64,000 nucleotides of DNA from contig JAQMRL010000004.1 of NCBI GenBank assembly GCA_035578175.1, forward strand, positions 75,679,901 to 75,743,900, written 5' to 3'. The notes under the pieces are model-generated. The model did not search any database, was not told where the DNA came from, and was given only the letters and a program-made list of their open reading frames with translations. Origin of the DNA: Catonia carolina. Lineage: Eukaryota; Arthropoda; Insecta; Hemiptera; Achilidae. Below are positions 1 through 9,868 of the stretch, piece by piece; position 1 is the stretch's first letter; each line of letters starts with the position of its first letter. Made by a program: the position numbers and the translations under genes.

Positions 1-250
1 GGGCTACAAAAAATAGTTCTATTTCTTATCACAAATGATCAGCCAATTAGTTGACTGAAGCATTTAAGAACAGAAGAAGTAGAGGTATAAAAGACACTAG
101 TCAGAGTTATCTCCTCTGAGAGTAATGAATTTCACTACACAGCCGCACTCTATGATGAATGAAGTGACGGTGTCATTTCCAGAATGGAAAGTGGGTGCTT
201 TTCGAAGGCCTGGCATGCTGATAATACTCTTTCCATTCAGTGAGGAAGAC
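1..250 (+). repeat. Repeat A copy (cut by window edge)
   Basis: SINE-like repeat A, beginning inside the element at the conserved GGGCTA block and running through the TTTCTTATCACA and AGCCAATTA blocks. Its 3' part is missing: at about 250 the sequence passes into the terminal region of repeat B, which itself is interrupted by a second A copy. Confidence 0.8.
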
Positions 251-627
251 AATACTTTCCTTCCTATTATATTCATATAGGCAAAAGAAATGCCCAAAAC
301 GGGCAGGTGGAGTGTTATTTTAATTGCACAGAACAGAAGAGGTAGAGGTGTAAAAGACACTAGTCAGAGTTATCTCCTCTGAGAGTAATGAATTTCACAA
401 TGCAGCCAGACTCTGTGGTGAATGAAGTGAAGGTGTCATTTGCAGGGTGGAAAGTGAGTGCTTTTCGGAGGGCCTGGCATGCTGATAAGCATACTCTTTC
501 AACTGAGTGAGGAAGGCTCTGGTAAACCACCTTACTCCTCGTTTTCTACTTAGTAAAACCTCTAGAGGTTCAAACCAGCCTTTCGGCTGTTGACCTAAAC
601 AACAACAGGCAAAAGAAAGTAAAAATA
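249..627 (-). repeat. Repeat B end fragment, split by repeat A
   Basis: The bases 249..290 and 607..627 together form the microsatellite-side end of repeat B, reading AATACTTTCCTTCCTA, then ATTCATATAGG, then CAAAAGAAAGT. Repeat A (291..606) lies between them. AGGCAAAAGAAA is present on both sides (279..290 and 607..618), the duplication expected of a retroposed insertion. Confidence 0.75.
291..606 (+). mobile_element. Repeat A copy with 12-bp target duplication
   Basis: Starts TGCCCAAAACGGGCAGGTGG and ends GACCTAAACAACAAC, so it shows both natural ends of the family. About 80 bases after the 5' end are deleted relative to full copies. It sits in a repeat B terminus with a perfect 12-bp duplication of the B sequence. 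The duplication and the AAC-rich 3' end support retroposition by a LINE-type mechanism; the partner LINE is unknown. Confidence 0.85.
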
Positions 628-644
628 CAAAGCCAGAAAATTTT

Positions 645-767
645 TATCAATTTAAGCTCCTAAAGTAGTAATATACTTTCCACATAACAGTTAATCCTTA
701 AAAAACAGTACCGAATGATTATACGACAAAATTATTTGCTTTTGATAAATTTAAACGATAAAAAAAT
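645..767 (+). repeat. Local duplication, copy 1
   Basis: This segment, containing AATTTAAGCTCCT and AAACAGTACCGAATGATTA, recurs at 1598..1927. Both copies follow a repeat B tip. The second copy carries a SINE that this one lacks, so this copy shows the empty site. Confidence 0.75.
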
Positions 768-770
768 GTC

Positions 771-1163
771 TGCCAATAACAAACAGGTGGAGTGTCATAT
801 TATTTACACTCAATCGGTTCTTGCAGGGCTAAAATAAATAGTTCTGTTTCTTATTACATGGTCAGCCAATTAAATAAATGACTGAATCATTTAAGAACAG
901 AAGAGGTAGAGGTGTATAAAACACTAATCAGAGTTATTTCTTTTGAAAGTTATGAATTGCATTATACAGCCAGACCCTGTGGTGAATAAAGTGAAGGTGT
1001 CATTTGCAGATTGGAAAATTTGTCCTTTTCAGAGGACCCGACATGGTGATATGCGTACTTTTCCACTCAGTGAGGAAGACAATGATAAACTACTTCACTC
1101 CTCGTTTCACTCAGTAAAACCTCTACAGGTTCAAACCAGCCTTTCGGCTGATGACCTTAACAA
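771..1163 (+). mobile_element. Repeat A copy
   Basis: Nearly full-length A, from TGCCAATAACAAACAGG to GATGACCTTAAC. It holds the recurring open frame beginning at ATG 943 or 949. It is followed within 20 bases by an inverted A copy, making a long palindrome. Confidence 0.85.
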
Positions 1164-1180
1164 ATATAAAAAAATGTGTG

Positions 1181-1549
1181 TTGTTTAGGTCATCAGCCGA
1201 AAGGCTGGTTTGAACCTGTAGAGGTTTTACTGAGTGAAACGAGGAGTGAAGTAGTTTATCATTGTCTTCCTCAATGAATGGAAAAGTATGCTTATCATCA
1301 AGCCAGGTCCTCTGATACTTTCCACCCTGCAAATGACACCTTCACTTCATTTACCACAGGGTCTGGCTGTATAATGAAATTCATTACTTTCAGAGGAAAT
1401 AACTGTGACTAGTATCTTTTACACCTCTACCTGTTCTTAAATGCTTAAGTTATATAACTGACTGTAATGTGAAAAGAAACAGAACTATTTTTTGTAGCCC
1501 TGGAACTAGCAGATCGAGTACCAATAATTTTACATTCCACCTGCCTGTA
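1181..1549 (-). mobile_element. Repeat A copy, inverted partner
   Basis: Reverse-strand A, from TTGTTTAGGTCATCAGCC to CCACCTGCCTGTAT. Together with 771..1163 it forms inverted arms around a spacer of about 17 bases. A repeat B tip (about 1549..1579) follows directly. Confidence 0.85.
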
Positions 1550-1597
1550 TATTCATATACGGCAAGAGAAAATAAAATGCAAAATGAGGAAAATGTA

Positions 1598-1927
1598 ATA
1601 AATTTAAGCTCCTTAAGCAGTAGCTACGTTCCTTAAAACAGTGTTATCCTTAAAAAACAGTACCGAATGATTACAAAACAAAATTACCGTTCCTTTTGAT
1701 ATTTTTTTTTAAATTTATTTAACGTCGCATCAACTACAACGGTCATTAGCGACGACGTTGGGGTGTAACTTTTGTACAATGGAGGATGAAATGATTTTTT
1801 GTAACGTATGAAAATATGCCGTGCCTTAGTGGGATACGAACCCAGGACCGCATGATGAGAGGCGAGCACGTTACCAACTACGTCAATGCGGCCAGATTTT
1901 AATAAATTTAAACGATATAAAAAATAT
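1598..1927 (+). repeat. Local duplication, copy 2, with SINE inside
   Basis: Matches 645..767 on both sides of an inserted tRNA-derived SINE (1702..1895). The paired sequences show that a short tract carrying a B tip was duplicated before the SINE arrived. Confidence 0.7.
1702..1895 (-). mobile_element. tRNA-derived SINE, family F
   Basis: On the reverse strand it begins CTGGCCGCATTGACGTAG, a tRNA-like box A region, followed about 50 bases later by box B (GGGTTCGTATCCC in this copy). The 3' part ends GATGCGACGTTAAATAAAT, then a T/A tract. Flanks TTTTGATA and TTTTAATA are a likely short, imperfect target duplication. Same family as 17990, 49724 and 51439, with a different 3' tail. Confidence 0.75.
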
Positions 1928-2610
1928 GATATTAAAATAACAAATAAAATTATGACTAGTAATTACCATCCTATAAAACAGAACAAACTTTGTCAGCAAT
2001 GAAAAAGTTTTATTAAGTTTTCTTATTTAAGACCTCAGTGGATCTCAGAGTTAATAATTATTTCATAGCGCACGTATGTTTAACAACTTCAAAGAAAAAC
2101 AGTACTTAAAATAAAACTTTAAAGTAGTTACTTAAAATTTATTTTAAGCTTTAGTAATTTAACTTTAAAATATAAAATAAAATGAGGTACAAGATTTTCA
2201 ATATTTATCAACAATTTATACTAAAGAAATAGTGAAGAAGAAAACTGACATAAAAAATAAACATCTAGGTCGGCTGTTACAGGACGTTTGAAATATGATA
2301 GGTTAATATATAGGTTAATTAAGATCTTAGCTGTAAAGTTACTTTTTCTCTTGAAAATAAAGAAATATTTCTCAATTTCATTTAGAATATTCTGAATTTG
2401 ATATTATTTTACGGTACAAATTTTAATATGAACTAATTTGACAAAAAGTAATGTTTTTTTATACGATGTAATCTCAGAAACTAACGAACCGATTTCAAAA
2501 ATTCTTTTACTGTTGGAAAGCTTAGAGCTTCCTGAGTAATATAGGGTACATGAAGATACACAAAAATTCGAAGTAATTGGGAGCAGGACCTGTTCGGGAT
2601 TATCCGAAAA
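1928..2610. other. AT-rich stretch, nothing recognised
   Basis: No coding potential or known repeat seen; short open frames lack recognisable motifs. Confidence 0.6.
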
Positions 2611-2790
2611 ATGTGCATAATAAAAAAATCTGGTGTGAAACACTCACACGACTTTCTCTTGTCAATGTAAATTATTAACAATATAACCGAATAACAATAT
2701 AACAGATTAATGTGCATAATAAAAAATCTGGTCTGAAACACTCACAAGACTTTCTCTTGTCAATGTAAATTATTAACAATAGGTATAACG
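2611..2790 (-). repeat. Tandem duplication of repeat B terminus
   Basis: Two units (2611..2709 and 2710..2790) each start ATGTGCATAATAAAAAA and then carry the hairpin end of repeat B (TCTGGTGTGAAACACTCA, then CTTTCTCTTG). Only the outer 60-70 bases of B are present. The second unit has lost hairpin pairing (GGTCTGAAACACTCACAAG). Confidence 0.75.
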
Positions 2791-2822
2791 TATGTTTAAT
2801 CATTAGTTAACAATGTCATTAT

Positions 2823-3200
2823 TCAGGTCATCAGCTTAAAAGGCTGGTTTGAACCTCTAGAGGCTTTAATAAGTAAAACGAGGATTGAGTTGATTTACTT
2901 TTGTCTTCCTCATTGAATGGAGAAGTACACTTATCAGCATTCCAATCACTCTGTAAATCATCTACTTTCCACCCTGCAAATGACACCTTCATTTCATTCA
3001 CTACAGGGCTGGCTGTATAATGAAATTCATTACTCTCAAAGGAGATAACTCTGATTAGTTTCTTCTACCTCTTCTATTCTTAAAAATGCTTCAGTCAATA
3101 ATTGGCTAACCATGTGATAAGAAACAGAACTATTTTTTATAGCCCTGAAACCAGCAGAAAGAGTGCAATTAATTTAACACTCCACCTGCCTGTTATGGGT
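2823..3200 (-). mobile_element. Repeat A copy
   Basis: Reverse-strand A from TTCAGGTCATCAGC to CCACCTGCCTGTTATGGG. It is more diverged than most copies and its open frame is broken. Confidence 0.8.
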
Positions 3201-3225
3201 AATTTTAGTAAACACTGTAAAATTA

Positions 3226-3298
3226 AAAACATTACTTAATTTTAACCACGAGTGAAAGACGCAAAATGAAAATCTACTTCAATTCGACTTAATATTCG
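3226..3298 (-). repeat. Repeat B internal fragment
   Basis: Contains the B block TTTTAACCACGAGTGAAAGACG followed by CAAAATGAAAAT, seen in the hairpin-side third of full copies. It ends where a Jockey-type LINE 3' end begins. Confidence 0.6.
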
Positions 3299-3434
3299 AT
3301 TTTTTATCTTTTCCACTTCAACTCCTAATCATCGGCGTCGTTTTCATCTCTATCATCGTCATCGTCATCTCCAACTTCAACTACTTTGTGTTTCAAGATG
3401 TTGATTCACAGTTCATCAAGTTTGATTTTGTATA

Positions 3435-3465
<31 letters not shown>

Positions 3466-3626
3466 TTTTTCTTCAAAGTTTAGTCTTTTTGAAACACACT
3501 ATTGAGTACTTTATATTTTAATTCTAAGGACATTACTCAGATTTTATCATATTTGCTTAAAGTTATTGTATTTATTAACTGATTGCAAAAGAAATACTAC
3601 GCTGTTACAAAAAAAAAAAAAAAAAA
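3299..3626 (+). mobile_element. Jockey-type LINE 3' end with poly(A)
   Basis: 5'-truncated LINE 3' untranslated region, ending in a run of about 19 A (3608..3626). It matches the tail of the Jockey-like insertion at 14125..14756, including the shared CTGATTGCAAAAGAAA block before the poly(A). An internal TA repeat and T run (about 3431..3470) are specific to this copy. Confidence 0.75.
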
Positions 3627-4430
3627 TGTTGCTAACTCAAAAGATTTTTCGAAATTGATAAGAAAATCTTTTTGATTTCAAGTGCTGTAGTTTCAGCTCC
3701 ATGATGAATGATGGAGAATCAGACCGACATCCTTCTAAAAAACAGAAAATAAATTTTTGGCTGCAGGGGTTTAGAAACGATTAACTGAAATCCGGTTATA
3801 AAAAATTACATTATCACATACTTTCTAACTCTATTCTCAATAGAGCGAGAGGAAATTAGTGGAGCTTTTGTAAATTGATAAACTGTATGAATGAAAATCT
3901 AACTTGAAATATGATGGTTACATATTATTTAATGTGGCGAATGAAGATTAAATTCTGAACACTACTTTATCGAATTGAGATAAAAAATTATTTCAGAATA
4001 TATTTGAATAATAAAAACATATTTTTTTATTCGCGTCATCAATTCTGTACATCTCTGCTTGTCTTGCGTCAATATTTAACGTAAGCAAGCGAAATTTCGT
4101 ATTTGCCTAATAAATTGAACAACAAACTGAAACTCGTTTATATACCTGTAGAGTACAGTTAACTAAAAATTTAATTTAAATTTTTTGTGTAATTTAGTGA
4201 GAGTTTACATTGTTTATTTTGTATAGTTTTAACTTCAAAAAAGAATACCCAAATCAAATCAACGATGTTATGAGAAAAATTCTATCTTAAAACAACGATC
4301 CAGGTTTTTATTACCAAAATTTCAACAAATAATTCCATACAGTATCATATCTCAAATTAAAATAATATATCTTAAAATAATTCCTTCCTTTATTGAAGAA
4401 AAGATATCAAGTTATATTTTGACATTAAGC
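3627..4430. other. AT-rich stretch, nothing recognised
   Basis: No recognisable gene or dispersed repeat; no open frame with a motif. Confidence 0.55.
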
Positions 4431-4432
4431 AT

Positions 4433-4618
4433 ATGGAGAAAAGAAATCTTCCAATAATTACTGGAGAGTATTATTCAGTAGGATGGAGGCGATTGGGAAG
4501 GCCACGGAGAAGATGGAACGTAAATTGGCGGCTGACCTGGCATTCACTTCTTGGATTGGTCAAGGGAAACTGTCAAAAACCTTTGACCAGGACAATCAAA
4601 TACATAGTAAATAGTATT
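4433..4618 (+). pseudogene. Possible LINE C-terminal fragment
   Basis: The translated stretch WRRLGRPRRRWN resembles the basic GRPRxRW segment at the C-terminus of many insect RTE-like reverse transcriptases. The following TGGATTGGTCAAGGGAAACT recurs in altered form near 30000, which supports a dispersed repeat. There is no catalytic domain here, so the call is tentative. Confidence 0.35.
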
Positions 4619-4668
4619 AAGTTAATAGTATTAGTATTAAGTTAACTGATTAATCGGAGGCAATTTTT

Positions 4669-5887
4669 ACTTCCTCTTGCCTTAAAAGAATATATAGGAT
4701 GTCTCACGAGTAACCCGACAAACTTGTAAGGTGGTTTCCTCTCATCAAAATAATGAAAAAAGTTTACTAAAAAGTCAAAATAATGAAAACATGGGTCCGG
4801 AAACGCTTCGTTAGCGAGTTACGGCTAGCGAAAGATTTCGCCCTGGGTTAAGAACATACGCCTAAATAAAGTCATCTTAGAGGTCTAGGAACCCAGTTTT
4901 ATGAGTAGATTTGATGGTTTCTTATGTATGTCGACCCGAAAAATTGAATAAAATAAGTTCCAGAACCATATCTTCAGTAGTTTATGTAATATCCAATGAA
5001 AAACGGACAAATCTGTGCATAAAAATAAGGTTTTTTAGGTTTGAAGAACAATAACTGTGTTAAATGGCTAATAAATGTGTAAATTTATTTAGCAAAACTT
5101 GTAGAGATTTTAATTCTGAAGAGAATGATGTAAAATAGGCCAATAATAAACAAACACAAAGTTTAAGCATAGGAAGGAAAGTAGGCTATTGTTTTCATGT
5201 CGATTTTTCGAAATCGAGTTTTCACCGGATCTACACGTTTTCAGACCCCTGAACCCAAAAAAATGTTTTTAGCGATTGGTGTGTGTTTGAACAGAATATC
5301 TCAAAAACGAATCATCGTACGAACTTGAAACTTAAGTTACATACCACTACCGGACCCGACACGAACATTTTCATCAAAACCCATTTAACCGGAAATGGTA
5401 GTTTATTCGTGTCATTTTTCACTTTTTTGTGATTCTCTCAAAAAAGAATCCTATGACTTTTTTTTTAAAAATCGCCTGGTTTACTAAATTTATTATGCTC
5501 TACAAGATAGGGTAGGTGCCATGTTTGCTGAAATTCTTGGTGAGGCTGTTTTCACGTAAAAAAATGGTTTTTTTAAGATTTCGGCCTTAGTATGCATTTT
5601 ACGACAATAGTGTATATAATCAAATTTATAGGAAATTAAGAGATCTACAAGTTCTATTTAAAACATTTTCTCTACAGAACTTAATTTAGCGTGAAAGTGT
5701 GATTTTCCGTATTTTTAACCCAAGCTGAGGTTGATTTTCATATTGCGTCTTTAACTCATGATTAAAAAAAGGTTATGTTTTTAAGGTTAGTTGTTTGTTT
5801 ATTTCTAATATTTTATAACTAATGTTAGGTTATATTGCTCATTATTTGCATTGGCAATAGAAAGTTGAGTGAGTGTTTCACACCAGA
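4669..5887 (+). mobile_element. Repeat B copy with an insertion near its start
   Basis: The start ACTTCCTCTTGCC and part of the first hairpin lie at 4669..4696. The rest of the element resumes at 5169 with ATAGGAAGGAAAGTA and runs to the terminal hairpin GTGAGTGTTTCACACCAGA. The GT tract is short here (GTGTGTTTG). The central third is shortened compared with full copies. Confidence 0.7.
4697..5168. other. Unidentified insertion inside repeat B
   Basis: About 470 bases beginning ATGTCTCACGAGTAACCCG interrupt the B copy. I see no coding frame and no convincing terminal inverted repeat. It occurs only once in the window, so its type is open. Confidence 0.4.
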
Positions 5888-6940
5888 TTTTTTTGATAAA
5901 ATATTACGGGGGCACAATGGTCGGAAAGTTTACGGATCAAACTCCTGTACCTGGAATTGGTCGAAAAGTATTAGAACGTTTTAGGGTTCCGTCTGACATT
6001 AAACGCCACTATATAAAATAAATTAATAAAATTAACTGACAGTAATTTTAACGTTAATTGAATAGCATTTAATACTAAAATCATATTTCCTTTAATAATA
6101 ATTTTCATAGTCTACTAATTTATAAACTGAAGTACTTAAAAGGTCCGTCTAGTCAACGCGTATAACAATGCTTTTATTACTGATAAACTTACATACTTAC
6201 CTTATAAGCATGTTAACAATTACCTACAATAAACATGCCATTAAATTTTTATTGCTTTTCAAATAAGCTATTAAACATCATGATTATTGCTGTTTAATCA
6301 CATTTTCTTTGTTATTTATAAAAAAAGGTAATAAAATTGTTTAATATCGAATCATTAAATAATTTGTCATTTTTTCCCGTGTAGGGTCAATTTTAGACCA
6401 TGTGAGGTGACTTTAGACGTTTCTGGAAGTTCTTTTGTACATACTTTACATATTATCAGCATTCTTTCACCGTAAGTTTTTCTCCTTCTTCTGTACAACT
6501 AGTGTTTAGTTTTTGAACTTCATGGAAACTCTTAAAGTTCGTAATTTAGTTTTCTGAATTTGGTTCGGTTCATTAAGTTTCCTCTAAATTATCATAAAAA
6601 CGTCTAAATTATCATTACGTCTAAATTATCATAAAAACATTTTAGCAATTAACCTCTTGGACAATAGTCAGACAACCAGACGCCTCAAAAGAATCCATGT
6701 TTTAGATTTGTAAATAATTTTTCTTCTAAATTATATAGTTATTATAAATTTATAAAAATTTCCTTTATTCTGTTAATGTAAATAAGCTTCAATGTATCAA
6801 TATTTTTTTTCAATTTGTTTTCTCTTTATAACTTTTAATGTTTAAAAATCGTTCAGTTTTGTATTTAAGTTAAGTCAATGTATATACTTTTGTTAACTTT
6901 TTAATTTGTGTAAGTACTGTTATCAAAACTTCAATGTTAG
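5888..6940. other. AT-rich stretch, nothing recognised
   Basis: No gene or named repeat is visible; a short local repetition of CTAAATTATCAT occurs near 6590..6630. Confidence 0.55.
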
Positions 6941-7078
6941 AATATTTTTGAGGAGGACCGTCACTGGGTGGCCTTCTCTCTTGTCATACTTAATTCTAAT
7001 CATTTACTTATAGTTACTTAGATAACTGATTGTAAATAAATATAATGTTTCACAAAAAAAAAAAAAAAAAAAAAAAAA
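6941..7078 (+). mobile_element. LINE 3' end with poly(A)
   Basis: Ends in AATAAATATAATG, TTTCAC and then a run of about 24 A. The tract starting GAGGAGGACCGTCACTGG and the CTTAGATAACTGATTGTAAA block recall the Jockey-like tail at 14.7 kb, but it is a different subfamily. The upstream boundary is unclear. Confidence 0.5.
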
Positions 7079-7159
7079 TTATTCGACACGTTAGGTGTAT
7101 TGTTTAGTGTCTTAAAATTTATGTTGTCAACCCTTTCTCATTCTTTCTATGCAGTGTTC

Positions 7160-7434
7160 ATTTACGATAAAATTCTTATAATCAGATTTATAGAAAATAA
7201 AAGATCTACAATTTTTATTTTAAGCAGTTTTCTCTACAGAGCCTAGTTTAGCGTGAAAAAGTGATTTTCCATATTAAGCCAAACAAAGGTGTTTTCATTT
7301 TGCATCATTCACTCATGATTAAAATAAGGTTATATTTTTTGAGGTTAATTTCTAATGTATTACAACTAATGTTAAGTTATATTGTTCATTATTTGCATTG
7401 ACAACAGAAATTCGTGTGATTGTTTCACACCAGG
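7160..7434 (+). repeat. Repeat B hairpin-side fragment
   Basis: Only the last 270 bases of B are present, from the ATAAAATTCTTATAATCAG block to TTTCACACCAGG. The terminal hairpin stem has decayed. Confidence 0.75.
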
Positions 7435-8129
7435 TTTTTTTTTTAAATAAGGGTCATTCGAATCTTAATCCAGAGTAATCAAATTTTGGAATTGTTAGGT
7501 TTACCAGTGTTTGGGACTATATAAATTTTATGTTTGTTCAATTCATCAATTTAGTTTTGTGTTCTATTATAAGATATCATTTATCGGTCTCAACCAATGA
7601 GGGTTGATTTCTACCTGCACATACAAACAGTTTTATACTGAACTGGACACAGTCGTCCGCTAACTAGATACGCGAGTAGATGCTATCTTGTTTTTAACCC
7701 TTTTGTCGCTCTACTATCTGTACATATACGCGATCATACATATGGTAGGGTCAGTGGCGGAGCGTATAGTAGCTTACTGTCGATTAATAAAAAGTTTTAT
7801 TCCACTCACCTTGGAAGTCCTGCGGCTTACCAGCTGGTACCAGTGGCTTTCCGATGAGTGTTGAGCTGCAGAAGATCTTGAATTAGTGGACTGTATTTTG
7901 CGTGGTCGGTTTCCTGGAGTGTCTCCAGCGCGTTAAAGCACTGCGGCGCGTGAATTAAGTTAATCTGTGTAGTGACTTAATATTATTAAGTTGTGATTTT
8001 AGGTGTTACCTTAGCGATCGCGTATAAGTACAGATAGTAGAGCGGCAAAAGCGTTAAAAACAAGATAGCATCTACTCGCGTATCTAGTTAGCGGACGACT
8101 GTGTCCAGTTCAGTATAAAACTGTTTGTA

Positions 8130-9071
8130 ACGGGTGATTCAAAAAGAGCGCCGGTTTTTAAATGGCTGGTAAATTTTTGTTTATCGGTTGGCAACATTGT
8201 TAGACCTCATTTCTATTTCGGAGAACATTCCGATTGACGATTCAGTTGTAGTTTCTCTTGTTCGCAGTGTAGTACTCTCGCAGTCTGTGTCCAACCATGG
8301 AGAAGTTTACTATTGCACAACGAGTGTTAATCGTCAAAACATTTTACCAGAGTGGAGAGAGTTATGCGGCTACTGTCAGGCGACTTCGCGGTACTCTAGG
8401 ACGTAATGAAGCACCGAATGAATCAACAGTTCGCAGGCTCATGAAAAAGTTTTTTGAGACGGGTTCAACAGTCGACCTTAAAAGTTCTGGACGTCGTCGT
8501 TCTGGCCGAACTGAGCAGAACGTTGCGTTGGTTCGTGACAGTGTGGCTGTTACCGATACCGTACGATGATTAGGGAGTTTTTGTGGCGTCATTTGGATGG
8601 AATGGACATTGACGAGTTGTGGTTTCAGCAGGATGGTGCCACCTGTCACGCTGCACGAGAAACAATGTTGTTGCTCCGTGAACGGTTCCAGGATCGCATC
8701 ATTTCTCGTAATTCCGACCATCAATGGCCACCAAGGTCGTGTGACTTGACGCCTTGTGACTTTCATCTTTGGGGTCATCTGAAGTCATTGGTGTATGCCA
8801 ATAAACCCTGAAACATCAATGACTTGAAGGAGGAAATTCGACGGGTTATCGGGCAAATGGAAGTCGAAACTTGTCGTGCAGTTATATCCAATTTCATGGA
8901 CAGAGTTGATGCGTGCCAGCGCAGTAGAGGAGGACACATGCATGACATCATTTTTCATACATGAAATCGGAAGGTAAGATGAACTTGTTGATGTATTTAT
9001 TTTCAGTTTTTCAATAAAATAAATCTCTTAATTTGATATATCAAAACCGGCGCTCTTTTTGAATCACCCTA
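8130..9071 (+). mobile_element. Tc1/mariner-type element C1, internally deleted
   Basis: Terminal inverted repeats start GGGTGATTCAAAAAGAGCGC and match in reverse at the right end. TA lies on both sides (8128..8129 and 9072..9073). The opposite arm of FB1 preserves the unoccupied target, so the insertion point is exact. At 942 bp it is too short for a full transposase and is non-autonomous. Confidence 0.9.
8297..8963 (+). pseudogene. Transposase remnant of element C1
   Basis: The ATG at 8297 opens a helix-turn-helix N-terminus (QRVLIVKTFYQSGES, later NESTVRRLMKKF) of the DUF4817 kind found in insect mariner-related transposases. After about 85 codons the frame breaks at a deletion. The C-terminal half resumes in another frame with the catalytic-type motifs QQDGATCH and LTPCDFHLWG, 41 residues between the two aspartates, then a stop after YANKP. 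The first catalytic Asp region is deleted. The product cannot be active. Confidence 0.8.
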
Positions 9072-9344
9072 TATGTGCAGGTAGAAATCAACCCTCATTG
9101 GTTGAGACCGATAAGTGATATCTTATAATAGAACACAAAACTAAATTGATGAATTGAACAAACATAAAATTTATATAGTCCCAAACAACCAGGGTTATTT
9201 AAACGGGGCCCAATCAGATAGAGGTAAGAAAATACCTGTCAAATAAAAATGTGCTCAGCTAATACTGTGCATAGCTATCTGATACGCTGGTATAACGTAT
9301 GTTGCCATTTTTTCACTCATGTTTTCAGGTCTTAGAGAACGCTC

Positions 9345-9741
9345 TGCCCATAGCTAACAGGTGGAGGGTCAAATTATTTACACTCAATCTGTTCGTTACA
9401 GGGCTAAAATAAATATTTCTGTCTCTTATCACACGCTCAGCCAATTAAATGACTGAATTATTAAAGAACAGAAGAGGTAGAGGTGTAAAAGACACTAATC
9501 AGAGTTATCTCCACTGAAAGAAATGAATTTCATTATACAGCCAGACCCTGTGGTGATTGAAGTGAAGATGTCATTTTCAGAGTGGAAAATATGTCCTTTT
9601 TTAGAGGGCCCGGCATGCTGATAAGCGTACTTTTCCACTCAGTGAGAAAGGCAATAATAAACCACCTCAATCCCCGTTTTACTTAGTAAAATCTCTACAG
9701 GTTCAAACCAGCCTTTCGGCTGATGACCTAAACAAACAAAC
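9345..9741 (+). mobile_element. Repeat A copy
   Basis: Full-length A from TGCCCATAGCTAACAGG to GATGACCTAAACAAACAAAC. The 3' hairpin chain is present but the GTTTTACTTAGTAAAAT palindrome carries a mismatch. Confidence 0.85.
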
Positions 9742-9868
9742 AGGACCCTGTATTTGAACGACCCTATCAATAAAATTTAACGATCTGCCGCAATTGGCCT
9801 GAACATTTAAGGTCTATTCCCACGGCGCTAGTTTACTAGCAGAACTTCTGAATTGGAGTGTTTCCCCA

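Larger units (their letters stand above)
7509..9187. mobile_element. Inverted-repeat (foldback) element FB1, split by a mariner
   Basis: The left arm 7509..7735 and the right arm 8016..9187 are nearly perfect reverse complements of about 227 bases once the mariner at 8130..9071 is removed. Ends are TGTTTGGG and CCCAAACA. ACCAG abuts both ends (7504..7508 and 9188..9192), a probable 5-bp target duplication. The loop of about 280 bases holds no recognisable gene. The superfamily is undetermined: a 5-bp duplication does not fit Tc1/mariner, hAT or piggyBac. Confidence 0.8.

Noticed and set aside
8362..8778. A 138-codon reverse-strand gene
   Set aside because: It is the antisense shadow of the mariner C1 transposase remnant.
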